Assembly (NCBI GenBank): GCA_016790625.1
Contig: JAEUNB010000379.1
Coordinates: 1-33,547, forward strand
Direction: 5' to 3'
Length of the DNA: 33,547 nt
Source: Betaproteobacteria bacterium
Lineage (GTDB): Bacteria; Pseudomonadota; Gammaproteobacteria; Burkholderiales; Usitatibacteraceae
Shown: one piece after another, positions 1-6,047 of the stretch
Position numbering within the stretch: position 1 is the stretch's first letter
Layout: each line of letters starts with the position of its first letter
The notes under the pieces: generated by a model
Seen by the model: the letters and a program-made list of their open reading frames with translations, nothing else
Told to the model about the DNA's origin: nothing
Databases searched by the model: none
Translations under genes and position numbers: made by a program

Positions 1-38
1 CGAAGGAGATTTATTCGCCGGCCGGCTGACCGGGGCGG

Positions 39-587
39 CTAGCGCCGCTCTTCCCAATCGACCACCGCCTCGCCTTCCAGCGCGATCAACAGCTGATAGC
101 GATTGCCATCGGGATGGTACTTCCACACCTCGCGGCGGCGTCCTTTGACGATGCGTGCGTCGATATCGGCGGGATTACCCAGCGAATCGATCAACTGGCC
201 CGCAGTTTGCCCGCGCCAGTAGAAGCCCATCACGATGCGCTCGACCAGATCGGCATCATTTTCATACTTGGTGATCAACTCGGCGCGGCGCAATCCGCGC
301 AGCCGTCGCAGCTCGGCGCGGCTTTTTTCCTCGACGCGATCGCGTGTCGAACGGCGGATGTCTTCCTCGATCTTTTCCGCCCGCGCGGTTTCCCGGCGAT
401 ACCAGACAAAGCCCAGCGCACCAACCACACTCAGCGCACCGATCCACATCAGCCAACCCAGCATCGGCATCGTCTGCACCATCAGCACCGCCCCCAATCC
501 ACCAAGCATGGCCGTCGTGACGACGCCACCAACAAACAAGGATGGAGCGGGTGTGTGCGACTCGGTTTGGATGACATCGTTCGGCAT
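39..587 (-). CDS. Two-helix membrane protein, hypothetical
   Basis: Predicted 182-residue inner-membrane protein of unknown function. Two hydrophobic helices are visible at about residues 17-38 and 42-62. A basic and acidic, probably helical stretch (about 65-105) follows, and the protein ends in a soluble domain. That end contains GQTAGQLIDSLGNPADID near residues 127-144 and then EVWKY; such 'G-x-L-G-x-P' plus 'W-x-Y' segments recall small SmpA/OmlA- or DUF2845-like folds, but I cannot assign a family with confidence. The ATG start is in frame with the first helix; no good ribosome-binding site is visible before it. It lies downstream of another minus-strand hypothetical gene with a 164-bp gap. 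Real coding is supported by the sensible membrane topology, which the antisense frames lack. Confidence 0.8.
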   Translation of the reverse strand: MPNDVIQTESHTPAPSLFVGGVVTTAMLGGLGAVLMVQTMPMLGWLMWIGALSVVGALGFVWYRRETARAEKIEEDIRRSTRDRVEEKSRAELRRLRGLRRAELITKYENDADLVERIVMGFYWRGQTAGQLIDSLGNPADIDARIVKGRRREVWKYHPDGNRYQLLIALEGEAVVDWEERR

Positions 588-751
588 GTTGAAAGGTTTC
601 GCGTCAGCGACACACCCGGCACCGCTTGCGGCAAAGATATTGCGCGGGTCCGGCAGTAAAAGTCCCCAGCAAAGGCATGGCCTGACCCCGCGCCGTGGAG
701 GAGGTCGCCGGGATCGGGTTGCGCCGATGCTGGGGGGTGATCACGCTCATG

Positions 752-1078
752 TCACGGTCCGCCGGAGAACGCCCATGACTGCTCGATGCATTCGTTCCAT
801 GCCTCGCGGATTTCCTCGATTGTTGGCTCCCGATCGCGTGGCAGCTTTGCGTCCAGACAGGCGGCGGCAGGTAGCGGGACCTGTATCGGTTGGGTGTCGG
901 TCAGGTCGCCGCTGGGCGTCAGGCGCTTGGCGCGCCGCGCATTCGCCAGGGCCATCGCCAGCGCCTCCCGCGCTGAGATACCCTGGCGCGCCTGCAGCGC
1001 CCTCGCCTGTTCAAGAATCCTTGTCAGCGGACTGGTTTCGCGTTGTGCGACCGGATGGGAAAATTCGCTCTCTTGCAT
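752..1078 (-). CDS. Short hypothetical protein
   Basis: Putative 108-residue cytoplasmic protein, not recognised. The start chosen is the ATG of MQESEF, with AGGG about 13 nt upstream. The frame stays open 50 codons further upstream, but that part crosses the A/T-rich palindromic intergenic region and reads as non-protein. The body has an amphipathic alanine/arginine-rich helix (LEQARALQARQGISAREALA) and an acidic C-terminus (IEEIREAWNE). A 100-codon antisense frame covers almost the same bases but is serine/arginine-rich and looks like a shadow. Function unknown; moderate confidence that it is translated. Confidence 0.5.
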   Translation of the reverse strand: MQESEFSHPVAQRETSPLTRILEQARALQARQGISAREALAMALANARRAKRLTPSGDLTDTQPIQVPLPAAACLDAKLPRDREPTIEEIREAWNECIEQSWAFSGGP

Positions 1079-1111
1079 AAGCGAATAATCCCTGCGCCCG
1101 GACACCCTGTC

Positions 1112-1129
1112 CCCACCTGAACAGGTGGG
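1112..1129. repeat. Perfect 8-bp inverted repeat, possible operator
   Basis: CCCACCTG and CAGGTGGG flank a 2-bp spacer in the 220-bp gap between two minus-strand genes, 34 bp upstream of the hypothetical gene starting at 1078. An A/T-rich tract (about 1130-1166) lies beside it. The tight symmetry fits a repressor operator. Read on the plus strand it could be a weak terminator stem followed by TTTT, but no plus-strand gene precedes it. Confidence 0.4.
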
Positions 1130-1298
1130 TTTTGGGAAAATTAACAAAAGATTTTTTGCCCGCCGGATAGCCCGTTTTAACAATAACTGAACGCAGACTC
1201 CCAGCGGAAAAATCAAAAACCCCAGCATTGGCGCGGCTTCACAGCCAAAAATGGCTGGAAATCCGCTCCAGTGCTAGGGTTTGTCTATCCGGTCGCGG

Positions 1299-1757
1299 TC
1301 AGGTCGCCTGCAAGGTGGAAGGCGCAATCTCGCAACCGCCAATCCGCCATTCCTTGTCCGCCTGCTTCTGCAGCGTGTACAGCGCCACTACCGCCTCGCC
1401 GTCGCGGGTGATGATGCGAAGCGGCTGGATGACCTCGCCGTCAATGATCGCGGCCTCAAGGAATTCGCGCGAGGTGTTCATGTACAACACGGAATAGTTG
1501 GCGCGCACCATTTCCATGAAGGTGCGCGAGGAGCCGAAATACTTGCGGATTTCCGGGGTCGAATAGGAGAACGCGCGGGTTTCGTCATTGCGCTCGAAGG
1601 CCTTGATCTGCAGGGTAATGACCAACTGGATCTTTTGCCGGTCCGAGGCGGAAAGCTTGTCGGGTTTGGCGGCAGTCGCCGCCGACGCGCCGGCTGAGGC
1701 AAAAACCAGCAGCGCCACCAAGAAAGCGCGAAACGACGCAAAGCGGATAATCTTCAT
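1299..1757 (-). CDS. Secreted DUF4864-like protein
   Basis: A 152-residue protein with an N-terminal Sec signal peptide: basic MKIIRF, a hydrophobic core to about residue 22, and a likely cut after ASA near residue 26. The mature part looks like a small cystatin/NTF2-type alpha+beta fold. The 'IKAFERNDETRAFSY-STPEIRKYFGSS' region, the later tyrosine-rich strand and the closing 'EWRIGGCEI' are typical of DUF4864 proteins as I recall them. The start at MKIIRF is preferred over an upstream GTG because it gives a clean signal peptide. It is divergent from the ECF sigma gene, with a 125-bp shared intergenic region, so it could be co-regulated. Molecular function unknown. Confidence 0.8.
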   Translation of the reverse strand: MKIIRFASFRAFLVALLVFASAGASAATAAKPDKLSASDRQKIQLVITLQIKAFERNDETRAFSYSTPEIRKYFGSSRTFMEMVRANYSVLYMNTSREFLEAAIIDGEVIQPLRIITRDGEAVVALYTLQKQADKEWRIGGCEIAPSTLQAT

Positions 1758-1833
1758 TGCCAAACCCGATGGTTCGATACCCACCGGATGGCAGGCCTGA
1801 AAATGACTTTACTCCGAACAATTTCAACCTGCT

Positions 1834-1862
1834 GGAACTTTTTCAGCCGCTGCCGGAAATAC
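1834..1862 (+). promoter_or_regulatory. Possible ECF-type promoter
   Basis: GGAACTT at 1834-1840 exactly matches the -35 element typical of RpoE-like ECF sigma factors. It sits just upstream of an ECF sigma gene, as expected for autoregulation. The -10 side (about 1857-1862, AAATAC) is a poor match, so this rests on the -35 only. It overlaps the nested palindrome described separately. Confidence 0.2.
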
Positions 1863-1880
1863 CGGCAACCTGCTGAAAAA
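1839..1880. repeat. Nested inverted repeat abutting sigma-factor start codon
   Basis: Outer arms TTTTTCAGC (1839-1847) and GCTGAAAAA (1872-1880) are perfect complements. Inside them TGCCGG (1851-1856) and CCGGCA (1862-1867) form a second perfect pair around AAATA. The whole 42-nt structure ends 2 nt before the ATG at 1883. No Shine-Dalgarno is visible there, so a transcript starting upstream would fold into a hairpin touching the initiation site. This may be translational control or a DNA operator. Confidence 0.5.
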
Positions 1881-1882
1881 TC

Positions 1883-2512
1883 ATGCCCTTGACCGATCCC
1901 TCCGAAGACCTGGCGCTGTTAAACGATATGCGACGCGGCAATGCTGCCGCGTTCGAAGCGCTGTACCGCCGCCACCAGGCGCCGCTATACCGGTTTGCCC
2001 TGCTGCGCTGCGACTCGGCCGACACTGCGGCGGACATTGTTCAGGAGATTTTTCTCGCACTGTTGTCCAATAGCCTCAAGTTCGATCCGACCCGCGGCGT
2101 GCTGCAGGGTTTCCTGTTCGGTGTGGCGCGCAATCTGGTACTGAAGCGCGAAGAAGCGCAGTACCGCTTCGTTTCCACCAGTCGCGACGACGAAGAAGGC
2201 GATAGCGCCGATGACGTACTGGACCCGGCGCCGCAACCGCAACAGCGCCTGCTCAATCAGCAGCAGGCGGAAACCGTGCGGCAGGCGCTGGCGCAGCTGG
2301 CACCGCACTATCGCGACGTGGTGATCCTGTACGAGATGCACGACCTCTCGTATGTGGAAATCGCGCAGATCTGCAATATCGACATCGGCACTGTGCGTTC
2401 GCGGCTGTCCCGCGCCCGCGCCAAGCTGGTGGAAATGCTGGAGAAAGACTTCCCCGAGGAAGCACCGACAACACGACAAACACACTCATCTCAACAGGAG
2501 GCAAGGCTATGA
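1883..2512 (+). CDS. RNA polymerase ECF sigma factor
   Basis: A 209-residue sigma-70-family factor that would direct core RNA polymerase to a dedicated promoter set. Region 2 lies at about residues 22-90 (AAFEALYRRHQAPLYRFALL, then DIVQEIFLAL and the region-2.4-like GVLQGFLFGVARNLVL). An acidic, glutamine-rich linker covers 100-125. Region 4 lies at about 128-182, with the helix-turn-helix LSYVEIAQICNIDIGTVRSR and SRARAKL. Length fits the ECF class. The ATG chosen sits 2 nt after a nested palindrome and lacks an evident ribosome-binding site. Its stop overlaps the next start by 4 nt, implying translational coupling to the probable anti-sigma gene. Regulon and inducing signal are not visible. 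Confidence 0.95.
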   Translation: MPLTDPSEDLALLNDMRRGNAAAFEALYRRHQAPLYRFALLRCDSADTAADIVQEIFLALLSNSLKFDPTRGVLQGFLFGVARNLVLKREEAQYRFVSTSRDDEEGDSADDVLDPAPQPQQRLLNQQQAETVRQALAQLAPHYRDVVILYEMHDLSYVEIAQICNIDIGTVRSRLSRARAKLVEMLEKDFPEEAPTTRQTHSSQQEARL

Positions 2513-3033
2513 ATACCAGCCCGCCCAACTCAACCAACGCCACCATCGTTACGCTGAACGCCGAACAGCAAAACCGGCTGGACGCAAATCTGGATTCGCT
2601 GCGCAGTGCCACCGAACCGATGGCGATGCCCGCTGCCTTCGAGGCCAAGCTGATGTCCGCTTTCAAAGCGCATCACGCCAAAAAGCGCCGCCGCGAAATC
2701 CTCGCGCAATGGTTCGCACCCGGCTTTGCACTGGCGGCCAGTGTCGGCATGTCGGCGTGGATGGTGCTGGCGCCGATGGCCCAGCCCGCACTTGATGCCG
2801 GCCCGGATGCGATGACCATGCTGGCCAACGCAGAAACACCATTTATCGCACTGCAGTCGCTGGAACAGATTGCGCTGGAACCGCAGCCGCGATTGATCGA
2901 AACCGCCGTACCGCGCATGTGGCTCGCCTCCTACGGCGTGCCGGTCAGCCCGGAAGTGGCCGGTGATTCACTGCGCGCCGAAATGCTCGTTAGCGCCAGC
3001 GGCCAACCCCTGGCGATGCGTTTCCTGCCCTGA
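2509..3033 (+). CDS. Probable anti-sigma factor, single-pass membrane protein
   Basis: A 174-residue protein with about 66 soluble N-terminal residues, one transmembrane helix (about 67-90, after the positive cluster KKRRRE) and about 84 residues predicted to be periplasmic. That topology, the ATGA overlap with the ECF sigma gene and a strong AGGAGG ribosome site 7-8 nt upstream all argue for a membrane-bound anti-sigma factor. I see no zinc-binding HxxxCxxC motif, so it is not a canonical ZAS-type anti-sigma. The role is inferred from position and topology, not from family recognition. Its partner gene at 3090 encodes an exported protein that could act as the sensor. Confidence 0.75.
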   Translation: MNTSPPNSTNATIVTLNAEQQNRLDANLDSLRSATEPMAMPAAFEAKLMSAFKAHHAKKRRREILAQWFAPGFALAASVGMSAWMVLAPMAQPALDAGPDAMTMLANAETPFIALQSLEQIALEPQPRLIETAVPRMWLASYGVPVSPEVAGDSLRAEMLVSASGQPLAMRFLP

Positions 3034-3089
3034 TGCTGCCCTGATTTTTACTGCTCACTCACAAAATCATCCCCGAAAAGGAGAACACC

Positions 3090-4298
3090 ATGAAATTCCG
3101 ATTGAACCCCATGCTGACCGCACTCATCGCCACCGGTGCCTGCGGTTTTGCCAACGCCGCCGCTGTGGTATCGGCCCCCGAAGTCCGCACCGAGAGCCGC
3201 ACCGTGATCGTCGATAGCGATGTGTCCATCCATAACGGCCAGGGTCATGCCGATGTTTTCATCACCCAAAGTGAACCTGGCAGCGCCAGGAAAGACGTGC
3301 GCGTTTTCACCTCCGGATCGGGCCAGCATTTCGCCTTTGCCGACATGCCGGATGTAAACGTGATCGTTTCCAACGCCATCTCCGAGGCCTTTTCACATTC
3401 CAGCAGCACGCCGGTGATCAAGAGCGTCAAGAACGCGCCTTACAGCGCTGAGGTGATTTCGGAAAAGGTGCAGATGCTGCCCGACGGCAATCAACTCACG
3501 CGCAAGATTTCCAGCATGTCGTACCGGGACAGCGCCGGCCGCACCCGTCAGGAAACGCGCGACGCGACCGGCGAAGTAAAGATCATTCACATCAACGATG
3601 CCATCGACGGATCACGCTACATCCTTTCGCCCGGCAAGAAGAGTGCAACCAAGATAACGTTGGATAAGGATCTGCAAAAACGGATTGAGGAAATCCGTGA
3701 GAAGGCCAAGGCAATGGCCAAGGAAGGCAAGGGACAAATCATTGAGCGCTCCTCGGCGCCCGGTGAGGAAATCATCGTCAAGCGCATCGAATCACCGGTC
3801 GGCGCCGATGGCAAGAAAGAGCTCCGCGAAGAGGTCAAGGTCAACGTGGTGCGCATGAGTGGCAACCCGAAAGTTGCGGTGGATGGTCAGGGCGCGATAC
3901 GCATGAGCGCCAACGCGGCTACGCTGCACAGCGAAATGCCGCAGCTGAGCGGGCTGATGAACTCTTTCCAGGACGTGAAGTGGTCGAGCAAGTCCACCAC
4001 CACGCAACTCGGCACCAGGGATTTCGATGGTGTCCGCGCTGAGGGTAAGAACGTGAGCTACACCATCCCGGCCGGCGAGATCGGCAACAAGAACCCCATC
4101 GTCGTCAGCACCGAGACCTGGTATTCGCCCGAACTGCAAATGACGGTTTACTCCAAAATCAGCGATCCGCGCGTGGGCGATTCGATCTATCGCCTCACCA
4201 ATATCAAGCGTGGTGAGCCGGCAGCGACGCTATTCATGGTGCCGGACGGCTATTCGGTCAAGGACACGCCGTCGATCGGTGTTCGCACCGCGAAGTAA
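3090..4298 (+). CDS. Exported hypothetical protein of the sigma operon
   Basis: A 402-residue protein with a clear signal peptide (MKFRLN, a hydrophobic core, and a likely cut after ANA near residue 24). It is preceded by AAGGAG with 7-nt spacing. The centre carries a segment of the type 'AEVISEKVQMLPDGNQLTRK ... YRDSAGRTRQE', seen in periplasmic proteins often encoded next to ECF sigma genes. A lysine/glutamate-rich helix (about 188-215) and a beta-rich C-terminus (about 290-400) follow. No enzyme motif or lipobox is visible. Its place as third gene suggests that it senses or responds to the stress controlled by the sigma factor. Function unknown. Confidence 0.85.
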   Translation: MKFRLNPMLTALIATGACGFANAAAVVSAPEVRTESRTVIVDSDVSIHNGQGHADVFITQSEPGSARKDVRVFTSGSGQHFAFADMPDVNVIVSNAISEAFSHSSSTPVIKSVKNAPYSAEVISEKVQMLPDGNQLTRKISSMSYRDSAGRTRQETRDATGEVKIIHINDAIDGSRYILSPGKKSATKITLDKDLQKRIEEIREKAKAMAKEGKGQIIERSSAPGEEIIVKRIESPVGADGKKELREEVKVNVVRMSGNPKVAVDGQGAIRMSANAATLHSEMPQLSGLMNSFQDVKWSSKSTTTQLGTRDFDGVRAEGKNVSYTIPAGEIGNKNPIVVSTETWYSPELQMTVYSKISDPRVGDSIYRLTNIKRGEPAATLFMVPDGYSVKDTPSIGVRTAK

Positions 4299-4341
4299 TT
4301 GCCGCAAGAAATTCTGAGTGTGAGTCGAGTTTGGCTCATTA

Positions 4342-4372
4342 GGCGCACCGCCTGCGGTGCGCCGTTTTTTTT
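4342..4372 (+). terminator. Rho-independent terminator
   Basis: A perfect 10-bp GC-rich stem (GGCGCACCGC paired with GCGGTGCGCC) is followed by G and eight T residues. It ends the sigma-factor operon 43 bp after its last stop codon. Its T-run overlaps the stop codon of the convergent CorA-like gene. Confidence 0.93.
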
Positions 4373-6038
4373 AAGGATCGGAAGCAATTCCTGCTGATGC
4401 GCGATCACGGCGCTCCTTCGCCAGTTCGCGCTTGCTGGAGTACCAGATCTGCCGGAAGGTGCTGAATTTCTCTTTCCAGGTCAGGCCTTCGCTGGACAGC
4501 GCTTCCATAAAGTTGGACAGCCGCCTCGACACCATCACCGTGTAGACACCCAGTGCTACAGTCGGGATGAAGACAATGAAGAAGATCATCGTCTTCTCCA
4601 AGGGTGGCAGATCTGCCTGACTGAAAATATTCATGCCGAGAAAACCCGTGGCTACGGTACCGACCATGCCGCAGGAAGACACCACCGTCAGGCGCATCGC
4701 GTTATCAGTTTGCTTGCGAGCGCGGTCTGCGTCGAGGTATTCGTTGATGTCGCGCGCCTCTTCACGCACTTCGTTGTAGAGCGCATCCGACCCCAACTGA
4801 TGACTCCAGCGACGAAAAAAATCACTGGCCTGCAACTGATTCGAGATTTCGTGAAACCAGTAGCGATGATTGAAGCGCAGGAACACTTCCAGCGTTTCGC
4901 GCACGTGCTTCTTGAACTGCTTGACCGACTCGAAATCGCGCACGTTGAGCCGCTCCACCGCGCGCGAAAAGCGGTTCGACAGCGACAGTAGCGACGCCTT
5001 GTGGAAATGCGCGATTAGTCCGATCTGGAAAAACTGGTGGCGGAACTGGCGTTGCAGGATATCGTTGGGACGGTTGCCAGTAATCATGGCAAAGCCCACG
5101 CCGCAAAAGATGTAACGCGTGTTCATCTCCGCTTCGGGATTGTCGGTATCCCAGTAACGGTCGTAGCAATACTCCTGCTCGAAGTTGCCGAGGAACCTCT
5201 CCGCATAAGGCAGGGTCGCGGAATCGCCCCACTTAGCGGCAAAACCGATGCGCACCATGTCACCGCGCGTCAACGCCATCGGATCGTCGAACGAGAGATA
5301 GCTCATCATCGGGATGCGCTTGTTCTCGATTTGGTAATACTTGATCACGCCGCCCGGCAGGTAAGCGGGAATCAGCGGTGAAAGAAAATACTCCCAGTGC
5401 AATGACAGCGGCGTCTGCCGCTGATTGCGTACGAGTTCGAGATATTTCTCGCGATCGCCGTAGTCCGACTTGGATAGCAACGACGGCTCGCCGGCGGTGT
5501 CAGCTCCCCAGAATTCGATGCTGTACAGACAGTGCGCGCCGCGTCCGTCAGCCTCCCATGCCGGCGGATAGGGCCGGCCGAAGCGATCAATGATATCGAC
5601 CGCAGTCTCCAGCGGAATATCCTGCCCCGACACCTCCAGCACCGCCAACGCAACATCGATATCGTAGAAAAAATAAAGCCGGGCACGCCGTACATCGAGC
5701 GAAATTTCTGCCGAGCCCGGCGCGGTCTGGATACGCACTTCCTTGATGTCGTGACGCTGAAAGGCATGCAAAGACGATTGTGCGCCTTTGCCCTCATCAC
5801 CCACACCATAGAGAAATCGCTGCACATAGGGCAGGAAATACACGAACTCCTCGTAGCCCGCCAGACAGGATTCGTCCTCGATCAGCAATGCATCGTCGAC
5901 AAACTTCCATGGCCCCGGCTTGCGTTTCAACATGTCCCAGTAGTGCGTGGTATCGCCACCGGCTTCCCGCCGCAGCGGGCGCAGCGTGATCGGCCACAGC
6001 AGCGTGTGATCGAACTGGCGGACGATTTTCTCGCTCAT
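4371..6038 (-). CDS. CorA-like membrane protein with large soluble domain
   Basis: A 555-residue protein with a soluble N-terminal region of about 445 residues and two transmembrane helices near the C-terminus (about 450-470 and 486-508). The first helix ends in G-F-L-G-M-N (GMN at about 468-470). This is the signature selectivity motif of the CorA divalent-cation channel family, and the short loop to the second helix also fits CorA topology. The soluble part is longer than in typical CorA (about 315 residues in total) and I do not recognise its N-terminal half. The helical segment at about 340-440 may be the CorA stalk. About 45 cytoplasmic residues follow the second helix, an extended tail for this family. 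The start follows the prolyl oligopeptidase stop by 9 nt, so the two are probably co-transcribed. Mg2+/Co2+ transport is an inference. Confidence 0.8.
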   Translation of the reverse strand: MSEKIVRQFDHTLLWPITLRPLRREAGGDTTHYWDMLKRKPGPWKFVDDALLIEDESCLAGYEEFVYFLPYVQRFLYGVGDEGKGAQSSLHAFQRHDIKEVRIQTAPGSAEISLDVRRARLYFFYDIDVALAVLEVSGQDIPLETAVDIIDRFGRPYPPAWEADGRGAHCLYSIEFWGADTAGEPSLLSKSDYGDREKYLELVRNQRQTPLSLHWEYFLSPLIPAYLPGGVIKYYQIENKRIPMMSYLSFDDPMALTRGDMVRIGFAAKWGDSATLPYAERFLGNFEQEYCYDRYWDTDNPEAEMNTRYIFCGVGFAMITGNRPNDILQRQFRHQFFQIGLIAHFHKASLLSLSNRFSRAVERLNVRDFESVKQFKKHVRETLEVFLRFNHRYWFHEISNQLQASDFFRRWSHQLGSDALYNEVREEARDINEYLDADRARKQTDNAMRLTVVSSCGMVGTVATGFLGMNIFSQADLPPLEKTMIFFIVFIPTVALGVYTVMVSRRLSNFMEALSSEGLTWKEKFSTFRQIWYSSKRELAKERRDRASAGIASDP

Positions 6039-6047
6039 GGCCGCACC

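Noticed and set aside
17-26. GCCGGCCGGC palindrome after the first gene's stop
   Set aside because: No T-run on either strand, so no terminator call; short G+C palindromes are expected by chance.
235-1080. Plus-strand open frame of 281 codons spanning two minus-strand genes
   Set aside because: Serine/arginine/proline-rich low-quality translation, crosses an intergenic gap, no ribosome site; minus-strand products have sensible membrane or helical structure.
786-1088. Plus-strand frame of 100 codons opposite the short hypothetical gene
   Set aside because: Composition typical of an antisense shadow in G+C-rich DNA; the minus-strand frame looks more protein-like, though neither is certain.
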